64,000 nt of DNA from Herbidospora galbida (GCF_005233835.1 NZ_SZQA01000001.1:186001-250000); one strand, 5' to 3'; counted from the first letter of the stretch, positions 42,280 through 51,222 are shown. The notes: generated from the sequence alone by a model not told the origin. Numbers and translations: made by a program.

Positions 42280-43287
42280 ATGACGGACTCGAACGCCGCG
42301 GAGCTGATGCGGCTGCTCACGGCGAAGTGGTATCCGCCGGTCATCGGCGTGCTGGCCGATCTGGGGATCGCGGACCACCTCGTCGACGGCCCACGCCCGG
42401 CCGGTGAACTGGCCGCCGCCGTGGGCGCACATCCCGGCGCCCTGCACCGGCTGCTCCGGGCCGCCGTCAGCATCGGCCTGTTCACCCACGACGGCTCCGG
42501 AAATTTCGGGCTTAGCCCGATGTCCGAGCACCTGCGCTCCGACCGCCCGGGGAGCCTGCGGCCCGCCGCCGTGATGTTCGCCATGGAACCCTTCTGGTCA
42601 CCGTACGGACGCATTCGGCACAGCGTGCTGACCGGCGAACCCGCCTTCGACCAGCTTCACGGCATGAGCATTTATCAGTATTTGTCGGAAAACCCCGATC
42701 AGGCGGCGACCTTCGGCGCGGCGGCCGCGGCCTTCCACGCGCAGGCGGTCACTCAGATCGCCATTTCTCACGATTTTTCGCGATACGGCACGGTCGTCGA
42801 CGTCGGCGGTGGAACCGGCTCTCTCCTCGCCGCCATCCTGCGCGCGCATCCAGCCGTCCGAGGCGTCCTGTTCGACCGCCCCGACGTGATCGCGAAGGCG
42901 TACGAGACCTTCGAGCAGGAGAAACTGACCGACCGGATCGAACTCGTCAGCGGCGACTTCTTCGAGTCCGTGCCGAGCGGCGACGCCCTCCTGATCAAGA
43001 GCTGCCTCCACAACTTCTCCGACGCCGAGGCCACGGAGATCCTCCGTGTGATGCGCCGCGCCACGCCGCCGGAGGCCACCCTCCTCGTGGCGGAGACCGT
43101 CGTCCCGTCCGGCGACGGCCCCCACTACTCCAAGCTCGACGACATCGAGATGCTCGTCATCGCCGGCGGCGCCGACCGCGACGAGCAGGAGTACACCCGC
43201 CTGCTGACCGCAGGGGGCTTCTCCCTCCAGAGCGTCACCCCCTGCGGCGAAAGGTTCTCCCTGCTGGAGGCCCGCCCGGCAGGCTGA
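42280..43287 (+). CDS. O-methyltransferase, dimeric small-molecule type
   Basis: A 335-residue SAM-dependent methyltransferase of the AcMT/hydroxyindole type: N-terminal dimerisation helix domain (ADLGIADHLVDGPRPAGELA), then SAM motif VVDVGGGTGSLLAAILRAHP and LLIKSCLHNFSDAEATEILR with the probable catalytic His. Such enzymes methylate phenolic natural products. ATG 42280 is preceded by AGGAGG at nine bases; TTG 42271 is less likely. It is controlled by the divergent MarR protein. Confidence 0.9.
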   Translation: MTDSNAAELMRLLTAKWYPPVIGVLADLGIADHLVDGPRPAGELAAAVGAHPGALHRLLRAAVSIGLFTHDGSGNFGLSPMSEHLRSDRPGSLRPAAVMFAMEPFWSPYGRIRHSVLTGEPAFDQLHGMSIYQYLSENPDQAATFGAAAAAFHAQAVTQIAISHDFSRYGTVVDVGGGTGSLLAAILRAHPAVRGVLFDRPDVIAKAYETFEQEKLTDRIELVSGDFFESVPSGDALLIKSCLHNFSDAEATEILRVMRRATPPEATLLVAETVVPSGDGPHYSKLDDIEMLVIAGGADRDEQEYTRLLTAGGFSLQSVTPCGERFSLLEARPAG

Positions 43288-43288
43288 C

Positions 43289-43483
43289 CTAGGTGTACTG
43301 CCCACGGACGTTGGTGACGTGAGGCCACCACAGGGTGCCACCCACCGCGCCGCCGACCAGGAGCACCGCGAGGGTGATCCACCAGGCCGCCGCACGCGGA
43401 GTCCGCAGTACAGGCGGTGGAACAGCCGCGGGAACAGCAGAAGCCTGAGAAGCACGACGGCCAAATGGGCGCGGTAACGGCAT
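43289..43483 (-). CDS. Small single-pass membrane protein
   Basis: Sixty-four residues: a proline-rich N-terminus (PAAVPPPVLRTPRAA) and one membrane helix (WWITLAVLLVGGAVGGTLWW), with a short tail. It ends back-to-back with the O-methyltransferase. The function is unknown. ATG 43483 has a weak GGAG just before it. Confidence 0.5.
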   Translation of the reverse strand: MPLPRPFGRRASQASAVPAAVPPPVLRTPRAAAWWITLAVLLVGGAVGGTLWWPHVTNVRGQYT

Positions 43484-43885
43484 GGCTCCATTTCAGCCGT
43501 CCACCCGGCTGTGGGGGGTCGTCGTCACCGGACCGTCCTCATACCGCGAGCTCATAACAGAGCGCCGGTCGCGAGGCTGGTTCGCTATGCCGCGATCCGA
43601 AAGTCGGCCGCGGCGAAGAGGGCATCAGGTCCTCGCAGCGTGGCGGCGCCGACCCGTGGCCCGCGGCGGCGAGCAGGGGCGTAGCAGGCCGGACTCAAAG
43701 ACGTCACTGTCCAGGCCCGCAGGAGCGGGGCTACGCTATCAACTACCTCAACGCCGGTATCAACTGGCTATCAGATGCAGTTGCGCGCTATCAGGTGGAC
43801 CGCTCCCAGACACAAGTGCTGTCTGGCGCCAGCGAAGATGACAGTGGCCAACGCTGTGACTTGCGCACTGTCATATAACTCTCCG
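43484..43885. other. Gap with phased TATCA repeats
   Basis: No gene is seen. TATCA occurs at 43737, 43758, 43769 and 43789 (steps 21, 11, 20), thus on one face of the helix. Further on, ACTGTCA-type words cluster near 43840-43880. It could be a regulator-binding array, but no target promoter is clear. Confidence 0.35.
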
Positions 43886-44017
43886 TCACCGGTCCGGTGT
43901 CAGGTCACGAGACTCGTAGTCGGCGAACGGCACACCATGGCCGACACGCCGGCCGATGTGGAACCCCTCGTCGCTGTTGGGTCTCCCATTGGGGATCGCG
44001 TAGTAGTTGGTGCTCAT
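43886..44017 (-). pseudogene. Truncated start of a small hypothetical gene
   Basis: ATG 44017, with AAGAAGG seven bases upstream, begins MSTNYYAIPNGRPNSDEGFH, then IGRR. It looks like the start of a small phage-related hypothetical protein. The following residues (VGHGVPFADYESRDLTPDR) are unlike any continuation, and it stops after 43 codons, so the rest was probably replaced. Confidence 0.4.
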
Positions 44018-44081
44018 CACAGACCTTCTTCCGGATGAAGTCCCCCTGGCGGCCCGGAGCGGAGTCGGCCAGCCGGGTGGA

Positions 44082-47000
44082 TCATTCCAGGTCCTCCCAC
44101 GACCAGGGCGCGGCGGCGCTTCCGTCGGGCTCCCGTCCAAACGTGAACCGCTCCCGGTGGTCATCGATGTCGAGGAACGCCGCGAAGCGTCCTGCGGCGG
44201 GTAGCCGTGCGACCAGCTTGGTGAGCTGATCGTGCGCGCCCGCCTCCTGCAGCGCCTTCATGAGCCAGGTCACGGCGTCCCCTTGTTTCGCGGCGAAATG
44301 GGCGGCTGGCTCACGGGCCAGCAGCACCACGAGCCGATCCTCCGCCGCTTCCAACCCCGGCGCCATGACCGGCGGGGCCACGACGGACGAGCCGTCCAGA
44401 GGCTGGTGGGCGGCGGCTCGCTCGGCCAGCTCCAGGAGCTGGTTGTGGGCCCCCGCCTCCCCCAGTGCTTGCACCAGTCGCACTGCATCGTCCGGTCGGT
44501 TCCGGAGGATGTGGGCGACCACTCGGTCGGCCAGTGCGTCGGCCTGGTCGTGCGCTTCCATCCTGTCCAGCTGCTTCAGCAGCCCCGCCACCGCGCTGGG
44601 GTCGTCGAGAGCGGCGTTGGCGGCGGGATCACGGGCCAGCAACACGGTGACCTGCTCATGCGCTCGCATCCTGTCCAGCCGAGCCAGCAATCGCGCTACC
44701 GCGCCGGGGTCGTCGAGGGCGACTTGGGCCGCGGGGTTGGCCGCAGGCAGCATGGTGAGTTGCGCGGGCACCTCCATCTTGCGGAGCTGGCCCAGCAGCG
44801 CTGTCACGGCGCCTGGTTGGTCGAGGGTGAGGTGGGCGGCAGCTCGTTCAGCGAGGAGGGCAGCCTGGTCGTGAGCTCTCATCCTGCTCAGCCGCTCCAG
44901 CAGGTCCGCGACGGCACCCGGATCGTCCAGCGCGGCGTGCATGGCAGCCCGTTCGGCCAGTACGGCGGCTTGGTCCTGCGCTGCTTTGATCGTGCGCAGC
45001 CGGTCCAGCAATCTTGTCACGGCGCGCAGGTCGTCGAGGGTGGCGTGGGCGCCGGGCTGACGGGCCAGCAGCATGTCGGCTTGCTTGTGCGCCCGCATCC
45101 TGCGCAGCTGACCCAGCAGCGCCGCCACAGCGCCCGGTCGGTCGAGGGCGATACGGGCGGCGGCCCGTCCAGCCAGTACGGCAGCCTGGTCATGCATTCC
45201 CATCCTGCTCAGCCGCTCCAGCAGGACCGCGACGGCACCCGGGTTGTCCAGCGCGGCGTGGACGGCAGCCCGTTCAGCCAGTACAGCGGCATGTTCACCT
45301 AAGGGCGGCTTGCCCAGTGACTTCAGCAATCGGGCCACTGACCCCGGGCGGTCGAGGGCGGCATGAGCGGCGGCCCGTTCAGCCAGCACGGCGATCTGCC
45401 CATGCGCCTCCAACTTCCGCAGCCGCTCCAGCAGCCCCGCCACGACGCCCGGGTTGTCCAAGGCCACGTGGGCGGCGGGGTCACGGGCGAGCAACATGTC
45501 GATCTGCTCCCGCGCTCCCATCCTGTGCAGCAGGTTCAACAACCGGATCACGGCCCGCGGGTCGTCGAGCGCGGCATATTCGGCGGCATGGCAGGCGGGG
45601 CGCCGGTCCCCTGGTCGCGAGGTGTGCAAATGGGCGACGAGGGCGGCGGCGGCTGCGGCATCGCCCAGCGTGGTGGCGTTCTTGCGGAAGTGGGCGGCAT
45701 CACGGTGCAGCCCCCGGGCCCAGGCGGCGTCCCCCAGTGCCTTCAGGTCACTGGGGTGAGCGTGGGCGGCGGCGGCCGTCCAGAAGTGGATGGGCGGGAT
45801 CTGATGAGCACGGTGGCGGCGGCCCTGCTGGTCGAGGTAGTCGGCCAGGCGGTATTGCGGTTCGGTTTCCCCTCGGGCCTGGGAAACGGCGGCCGCGCCG
45901 CTGGTGTTGTCCGGGCGGCGGGCACGCCGGTCGGGGAGGGCGCGGGGCTTGACGGCGGTGAGGATGCCGGGGATGCCGTTGCACGGGGTGGCGACGTAGT
46001 CGAGCGCTTGTCGCAGCCAGTCGACGCCGGTCTGGTCCCACTGGGTGTCGGTCAGGTAGGCGGGAGCGGCGCCGGCCAGCAGCGCCACCGAAAGGTGTGG
46101 CCCGGCGCCGAGGCGGCGGGCGTCCATCGCGACATCGATCAGGGCTCTGGCGGCCGGCGGGGCCTGCTCATAGCGGTCCATGAGGACGGGCACCCCTGCC
46201 AGGTATTGGGTGATCCGATCACCGCGGGCGCGCTCGGCGGCCTCCCGCAAGCGGGGATCGCCGCCGGCCTGATCCGCCATTGTTCGCAGGTCGAAGGCCG
46301 TGAACTGCTCCGCCACACTGATCTTGCGCCCGTTCAGCAGCACCCGGGCGTGCGCGTGCGCATCGGGGTCGGCATGAGTCGTCAACGCGTCCCAGTACTT
46401 GGGCCACAGGGTGGCCAGCAGCAGCACCGGCGCCCGCGACGGATCGCGCAGCAGTTCCCGCAGACCGGCGGCGACCCGTTCGCCCAGGGTCGGGTCGGCC
46501 AGGTAGAACTGGGCTTCGTTCAGCCACACCACCGTGTACGGTCCGATCCGCGCCAGGTCGGCCAGCGCCGCGTCCGACCGGGTGGGATCGATCGGATGCC
46601 ACAGCCGCCACCGGCGATCCGGCGGCTGGGCTCGCAGAAGGTGCAGGGCCTCCCAGCAGGCGCGCGTCTTGCCGGTAGAAGACCCGCCGACCAGCACCGC
46701 GATCTGGCTGGTCCCGGCTGCGGCCCGCGCCACCACCTCGCCGAGGACCCGATCGTGCACGCGGGGCACATACGCCGGAAGCGGCGGCAGCTCACCCGAC
46801 GCCGCGTGGGCGCCGGTCGTGGCCTGGATGGCGCGGTGGATTTCCAGTTGGTGCTCGAACGGGTCGGTCACCTCACCCAGCGGCCAGCCTGGCGGCGGCC
46901 TCTCCTGGTCGACCAGCTCGCCCAGGTGCTCGTCGTGGGCGCGTCGCACATACGTGGGCAGCGCAGGCGAACTGCGGCCATCGAAGGTGTCCACCTGGAT

Positions 47001-47312
47001 CGGCCGGTGGACCTGGAGGGCGAGCCGATCGTCGACCTCCCGCAGCGGCCGGCCGGACTGATCGGCGCGAGCCCGGGCGTGTGCCTGTTTCCAACCAGCC
47101 ATCTGGTGAGCGCGGACACCGCATTCGGTGAGCACCGCCGCAAGGGTGTCCCAACGGGGGAAGGTGTCGCCGTTGACCGTGCTGTGCAGGGTCGAGTTGC
47201 CGATGCCGGCAGCGGTGGCCAGCTTCAGATAGGAACGACCGTCCGCGTGGAACAGCCGCTCCAGCGCCGTACGCAGGTCAGCGCGGGTCCGGATAGGCCG
47301 GGGGTCGACCAT
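44082..47312 (-). CDS. Very large HTH - P-loop NTPase - helical-repeat protein
   Basis: A 1,076-residue cytosolic protein. A Cro-like helix-turn-helix comes first (about 10-70: YLKLATAAGIGNSTLHSTVN). Two related linkers follow (LPTYVRRAHDEHLGELV and LPAYVPRVHDRVLGEVV). A STAND-like NTPase has Walker A GGSSTGKT (about 209-216) and an acidic YTVVWLNEAQF as Walker B. From about residue 575 to 1040 there are some thirteen repeats of 35-36 residues (consensus VLAERAAAHAALDxPGAV, then AxLLxRLxRMxAHDQ), then a tail RERFTFGREPDG. The build is that of a nucleotide-triggered sensor or defence switch: repeats sense, NTPase assembles. The HTH in place of an effector would make it a DNA-binding or adaptor version. 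GAGGGG precedes ATG 47312 by five bases. Confidence 0.8.
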   Translation of the reverse strand: MVDPRPIRTRADLRTALERLFHADGRSYLKLATAAGIGNSTLHSTVNGDTFPRWDTLAAVLTECGVRAHQMAGWKQAHARARADQSGRPLREVDDRLALQVHRPIQVDTFDGRSSPALPTYVRRAHDEHLGELVDQERPPPGWPLGEVTDPFEHQLEIHRAIQATTGAHAASGELPPLPAYVPRVHDRVLGEVVARAAAGTSQIAVLVGGSSTGKTRACWEALHLLRAQPPDRRWRLWHPIDPTRSDAALADLARIGPYTVVWLNEAQFYLADPTLGERVAAGLRELLRDPSRAPVLLLATLWPKYWDALTTHADPDAHAHARVLLNGRKISVAEQFTAFDLRTMADQAGGDPRLREAAERARGDRITQYLAGVPVLMDRYEQAPPAARALIDVAMDARRLGAGPHLSVALLAGAAPAYLTDTQWDQTGVDWLRQALDYVATPCNGIPGILTAVKPRALPDRRARRPDNTSGAAAVSQARGETEPQYRLADYLDQQGRRHRAHQIPPIHFWTAAAAHAHPSDLKALGDAAWARGLHRDAAHFRKNATTLGDAAAAAALVAHLHTSRPGDRRPACHAAEYAALDDPRAVIRLLNLLHRMGAREQIDMLLARDPAAHVALDNPGVVAGLLERLRKLEAHGQIAVLAERAAAHAALDRPGSVARLLKSLGKPPLGEHAAVLAERAAVHAALDNPGAVAVLLERLSRMGMHDQAAVLAGRAAARIALDRPGAVAALLGQLRRMRAHKQADMLLARQPGAHATLDDLRAVTRLLDRLRTIKAAQDQAAVLAERAAMHAALDDPGAVADLLERLSRMRAHDQAALLAERAAAHLTLDQPGAVTALLGQLRKMEVPAQLTMLPAANPAAQVALDDPGAVARLLARLDRMRAHEQVTVLLARDPAANAALDDPSAVAGLLKQLDRMEAHDQADALADRVVAHILRNRPDDAVRLVQALGEAGAHNQLLELAERAAAHQPLDGSSVVAPPVMAPGLEAAEDRLVVLLAREPAAHFAAKQGDAVTWLMKALQEAGAHDQLTKLVARLPAAGRFAAFLDIDDHRERFTFGREPDGSAAAPWSWEDLE

Positions 47313-47473
47313 CATCACCCCTCGAGAACGGTCCCAATCTAGGGGCTGGACGCGTTCGTCGGCATTCGATTCCGTTCGGAGCCTAGACCCGAATCGCCAC
47401 CCTGAACGGCCGGTTCACCCGACTTCGTTCCGCCGGATGCACCGAACGCATCCAGCGACCGAACCTGGAGGGC

Positions 47474-47644
47474 ATGACCACCACGATCCTGGCCGCCATC
47501 GGCGCTCTCACCCTGATTCTCCACACCGCCGCCCGGCTCCCCCAAGCGCTGGCCGACCTGCTGCGCGCCTTCCTGCCCGTCATCGCCGTGTTCGCCGAGC
47601 TGCGCGCGGCGCTGTCCCGCGGCCGCAGGCGAAGGCCCTCGTGA
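47474..47644 (+). CDS. Small hydrophobic protein, 56 residues
   Basis: ATG 47474, after GGAGG, begins MTTTILAAIGALTLILHTAA, continues with an amphipathic second helix (ALADLLRAFLPVIAVFAEL) and ends with a strongly basic tail (SRGRRRRPS). This is the layout of small membrane-active or holin-like peptides. It diverges from the giant NTPase gene, with only about 160 bp between them. No homology is claimed. Confidence 0.55.
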   Translation: MTTTILAAIGALTLILHTAARLPQALADLLRAFLPVIAVFAELRAALSRGRRRRPS

Positions 47645-47937
47645 CGTTCGCAGTGCTCACGCCTACAGAGGTTGAGAACCGATTTGCAGGCCACACTCAC
47701 CATGATCGGCACGGGCCATCGCTCACGACACGCCTGGCGCGAGGATCGACTGCAGCGGCTCGGACCTTGCCCCCCGCCTTGCGCAACTTGGGAAAGGTCC
47801 GCAGTCGACCACACCCGCGCGGCTAGACAGTCGCGCACCTCATGCTCATGCGTGGAGAACTCCCCCAGCTAGCGATAGCACGGCGCGCGCTCGGCCGGAG
47901 CGAGCGCCATGACGGTGTGGGCGGCCTGTTCCGCGGA
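47645..47937. other. Intergenic, nothing recognised
   Basis: This is the space between the small hydrophobic ORF and the response-regulator stop. There is no coding bias, and no terminator hairpin was identified with confidence. Confidence 0.3.
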
Positions 47938-48543
47938 TCAGATCCAGCCTTCCTCCCAGGCGCGGTGGGCGGCGGCGTGGCGGGAGCCGACGCCCAGCTT
48001 GGCCATGGCCGCCGACAGGTAGTTGCGCACCGTGCCGGGCGCGAGGTGCACCTGGGCGGCGATCTCCCCGATCGACGCCCCGGTACGGCAGGCACGCAGC
48101 ACGTCGAGTTCCCGGTCGCTGAGCGGGCAGGGGCCTTCGGTCAGGGCGGATGCGGCGATGTCGGTGTCGATGTACCGGCGGCCCGCGGCGACGTCACGGA
48201 TGATCTCGGCGAGCCGGGACGCCGGCGTGGTCTTGGGCACGAACCCGCTGACGCCGGCTGCCAGGGCGCGGCGCAGCACCCCCGGCCGCGCGTGCCGGGT
48301 GACCAGGACGACCCGGGCGGCGGGCAGCGCGGCCATGATCCGCGCGGCGGCGTGCAACCCGTCGGCGGGCGGCATCTCCAGGTCGAGCACCGCGATGTCG
48401 GGGCGGTGCTCGAGGGCCAGCCGCACCGCGTCGGTGGACGTGGCGGCCTCGGCCACCACGGTGAGGTCGGGTTCCAGTGCGAGCAGCGCGGCCAAAGCGC
48501 TCCGCAGCAGTTCTTCGTCGTCGGCGATCAGCAGCCGGATCAT
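47938..48543 (-). CDS. NarL/LuxR-type response regulator
   Basis: A 201-residue regulator. The receiver has Asp8/Asp9 (IADDEE), the phospho-acceptor Asp54 (VLDLEMP) and the conserved Lys in FVPKTTP. The LuxR-type HTH (about 140-201) contains LSDRELDVLRACRTGASIGE and LAPGTVRNYLSAAMAKLG. Its ATG overlaps the kinase stop (ATGA), so the two are coupled. A 20-bp palindrome upstream of the pair is the likely binding site. Confidence 0.93.
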   Translation of the reverse strand: MIRLLIADDEELLRSALAALLALEPDLTVVAEAATSTDAVRLALEHRPDIAVLDLEMPPADGLHAAARIMAALPAARVVLVTRHARPGVLRRALAAGVSGFVPKTTPASRLAEIIRDVAAGRRYIDTDIAASALTEGPCPLSDRELDVLRACRTGASIGEIAAQVHLAPGTVRNYLSAAMAKLGVGSRHAAAHRAWEEGWI

Positions 48544-49739
48544 CGTGTCTCCGCGCTCGCGTCGACCGGCAGGCAGGCGGTCACGACGAAGCTTCCGTGG
48601 TCGTGCTCCCAGGTCAGCTCGCCTCCGGCGGCCCGCAGTCGGTCGGCCAGGGTGCGCAGCCCGGTGCCCGCCCCCGAGCCGGGCGGGCCGGTGGTGCCGT
48701 CGTTGCGCACCCGTAACCGGGCCAGGCCGTCCGTGAGGTGGTAGTCGATCTCGGCGGCGCGTGCCCGGCTGTGGCGCAGCACGTTGGTGGTGGCCTCGCG
48801 GACGACCAGACCGAGCAGGTGCCGGTCGGCGTCGGGGAGCGGCCCGGTGCCTGCGGCGGGCTCGACGTGCATCCGGACCCCGATGTCGGCCGCGGCGAGC
48901 ACCCGGCCCGCGTTGGCCAGCTCCGCGTCCAGCGTCGTACGGCGATATCCCTGCACGACGGCCCGGGTGTCCGAGAGCGCGTCGGTGGCGAGCCGCTGCA
49001 CCTCCAGCATCTCCGCGGTCGCGCGGGCCGGGTCGGCCGCCGTCAGCCGCGCGGCCAGTTCGCTCTTGCGCGCGATCACCTGGAGGTGGTGGCCCTGGAT
49101 GTCGTGCAGGTCGGCGGCGAAGCGCAGCCGTTCCCGGGTGACCGCCAGCTCCCCGTCCAGGCGGCGCGCCGCGTTCAGCCGTTCCGCGATGTCCCACGCC
49201 CACAGTGAGCCGAGCGTCACCCAGGCGCTGAACGCGACCAGTCCCGGCGGGAACAGCACCGCGCGCACCGGATCGTCGCCTCCCGCGACCGCGCCCGGCA
49301 CGGCCGCGGCGGCCATCGCCACGGCGATCAGCGCCCATCGGCGCGGCGACGGCAGGAACGTCGCGGCGACCGCCACCGTCATCGCCGGGGCCAGCGACCA
49401 CAACGCGTCGTCCCGTACGGCCAGCAGAACGCCACCGAGCGTGGCCGTACCGGCGGCACTCGCGGCCATCCACGCCACGGGCGGGCGGCCGGGGCGCTGG
49501 CCGGGCGCGGCCGGGTCGGACGCCAGCCGGTGGTGCAGCAGCACCGCGCAGCACACGGCCGTCACGACGAGCGCGACGGCGCCCGCACCCCTGGCCCAGA
49601 CCGGTACGCCGGAGGCCAGGAGCCCCGCGCCGGCCACGGTGACCAGGAAGAACGCGGTGGTGCCCGTGAGGCTCCACCGGGTGTAGCGGCGGAAGCGCCG
49701 CAGTGCCGCCGTCTCGCCGTCGGGCCCATGGTCGCGCAC
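48540..49739 (-). CDS. DesK-type sensor histidine kinase
   Basis: A 399-residue membrane kinase with a block of about five to six N-terminal membrane helices (27-180), HisKA_3 with His212 (FAADLHDIQGHHL) and a HATPase_c domain ending GAGTGLRTLADRLRAAGGEL. The build matches DesK-like kinases, which read membrane state. It is cotranscribed with the response regulator and divergent from a membrane protein gene. Confidence 0.92.
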   Translation of the reverse strand: MRDHGPDGETAALRRFRRYTRWSLTGTTAFFLVTVAGAGLLASGVPVWARGAGAVALVVTAVCCAVLLHHRLASDPAAPGQRPGRPPVAWMAASAAGTATLGGVLLAVRDDALWSLAPAMTVAVAATFLPSPRRWALIAVAMAAAAVPGAVAGGDDPVRAVLFPPGLVAFSAWVTLGSLWAWDIAERLNAARRLDGELAVTRERLRFAADLHDIQGHHLQVIARKSELAARLTAADPARATAEMLEVQRLATDALSDTRAVVQGYRRTTLDAELANAGRVLAAADIGVRMHVEPAAGTGPLPDADRHLLGLVVREATTNVLRHSRARAAEIDYHLTDGLARLRVRNDGTTGPPGSGAGTGLRTLADRLRAAGGELTWEHDHGSFVVTACLPVDASAETR

Positions 49740-49775
49740 ACGGTCATTCTGACAGCGCGCGGCGCTGCGGGCCGG

Positions 49776-49795
49776 TTCATGACAGTTGTCATGAA
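49776..49795. promoter_or_regulatory. Perfect 20-bp palindrome, likely response-regulator site
   Basis: TTCATGACAGTTGTCATGAA: two exact 9-base arms around GT. Sites of the ATGACA-xx-TGTCAT kind are typical of DesR/LuxR-class regulators. It stands between the kinase start (49739) and the divergent gene (49938). Confidence 0.8.
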
Positions 49796-49937
49796 ATCGA
49801 GTGACAAAGCCACGCGCACGCCTGCGGTTCCGGCACTACTGGCGGCTGCCACCAGCGGCCAGGCTGAGCGCGGGAGATGCCCACTCGCGCACCACCATCA
49901 GTCACCTGTCACCCACCACCCCACCAGGAGGAACCCC

Positions 49938-50507
49938 ATGGCGAGCCTGCCCCACGGACGCGGGCACCGGTTCCGCCGGTTGCTCGACCGCTGGCCCACG
50001 GCGCTGGCGCTGGCACTTTCCGCGGCGACCTTCGGCGGCACCGAGTCGGACGAGGGGGTGGCGTCGTTCGCGTCGATCCTCCTGCTCCTGCCGTTGCTGT
50101 ACCTGGTGGTCGCCAAGCTGGAGGCGCGCCGGGCGACGTGGCCGCTGCTCGTGGTCGGGATCGCCGGCGTCGTCGCGCTGCGCGTGCTGGACGTGATCGA
50201 ACCGGCCGCCGTGTTCTCCGTCATCGCGCTGATCGTCCTGCTCTGGAGCGTCGTGGACGGGCACCTGTTCCGGTCCGGGACGCTCCAGGTGCAGGCGCTG
50301 GGGATGCTCGCCTTCGGTGCGCTCGGGCTGATCGGGCTGATCGTTCATCCGGATCTGGGCCGCTACCTGGTGGCGGCCGGATGGTTCTTCCATGGCGTCT
50401 GGGACTTCGTCCACCTCCGGCGGGACAAGGTGGTGGCCCCGTCCTTCGCGGAATGGTGCGGCGTCATCGACGTCGTGATCGCCGCCGAGTTGATCTTCAG
50501 CTGGTAG
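49938..50507 (+). CDS. Polytopic membrane protein, probable target of the adjacent two-component system
   Basis: A 189-residue protein with five or six membrane helices (for example FASILLLLPLLYLVVAKLEA, AVFSVIALIVLLWSVVDGHL, AALGLIGLIVHPDLG-like segments) and a conserved-looking end WFFHGVWDFVHLRRDKVV. No family name is certain. ATG 49938 follows AGGAGGAA. The palindrome at 49776 sits between it and the divergent kinase gene, so it is the best candidate for the output of that system. Confidence 0.75.
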   Translation: MASLPHGRGHRFRRLLDRWPTALALALSAATFGGTESDEGVASFASILLLLPLLYLVVAKLEARRATWPLLVVGIAGVVALRVLDVIEPAAVFSVIALIVLLWSVVDGHLFRSGTLQVQALGMLAFGALGLIGLIVHPDLGRYLVAAGWFFHGVWDFVHLRRDKVVAPSFAEWCGVIDVVIAAELIFSW

Positions 50508-50556
50508 GTCGGCGACGGCGACGGCGACGTGCAGCATCGCGGTGAAGCCTGAAAGA

Positions 50557-50763
50557 TCAACCCGCTCTGACCTGCGAGAGGAGACCAGGAGCCCCAGATA
50601 ATCCGGCCAAGCCGTTCGACGCGACCCGCGCATCGGGCTCGCGCAGCAGGAAGCGTTCGGCGGCGCGGCGTAGCGGCCACTGGTCGTCCACGACACCGCG
50701 GGCCAGGCGGAAGTCGTCCCGTCTCGCTGAGCGGCGCGTCACGGTGCAGATGTCGCAATCCAC
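50557..50763 (-). pseudogene. Possible IS481-type transposase N-terminal fragment
   Basis: The reverse strand reads RLARGVVDDQWPLRRAAERF, similar to the first helix-turn-helix of IS481 transposases (V-x-x-GW-x(3)-AAE). The flanking residues do not continue the family. It is only a short scrap if correct. Confidence 0.35.
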
Positions 50764-51222
50764 ACTGAACCCGAAGGCCCTTTCTCATTCCGGGACATCA
50801 GTGGTCAGTACGGCTGGTCGAGCGCTGAACCGCTGGTCAGAGTGCCGGAGCCGAAGCCTGTGGAGGGAGCGTGCAGCGGTCAGCGGGGACGGCGGCGCCG
50901 GTTGGCGGGGTCGTGCTCGGCGGTGATGCGGGCGGAGGTCTCCCCGCCAGGCGGATGTAGCGGCCGAGGCCGGCGGACCGTGGCCGCGATAATCGACGGC
51001 GAGGCGACCGTGTGCGAATGTTAGATTGTGTTCACCATCTTACGTGCGGGGCGCCGCCCGAGCCCTGGAGCCTGGACGGACGGATCGGCGGTGGGTGCCG
51101 GCTGACAGGGAGCCACGGCAGGGGATAGAAGGCGGACGTAATCTTAAAATCGGGGTCTCGGTCCGCCGGTCGATGTGACGACCCGCGACGGGGCGGAAGG
51201 CCGGCATTACGGAGGATGATCA
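50764..51222. other. No gene; TetR promoter region at its end
   Basis: No coding sequence is recognised. Near the TetR start, ACGTAATCTTAAAAT (51136-51150) resembles half of the palindrome found before the DUF1330 gene (52651-52670) and may be its own control site. Confidence 0.35.

Noticed and set aside
44700-45600. Possible CRISPR-like or minisatellite array
   Set aside because: The repeated DNA here encodes the 35-residue protein repeats in frame. Units are about 105 bp and diverged, with no repeat-spacer pattern.
45363-47342. A 659-codon open frame on the + strand with repeated residues
   Set aside because: It mirrors the repeats and NTPase of the real reverse-strand gene; the repeat pattern is a by-product of the antisense DNA repeats.
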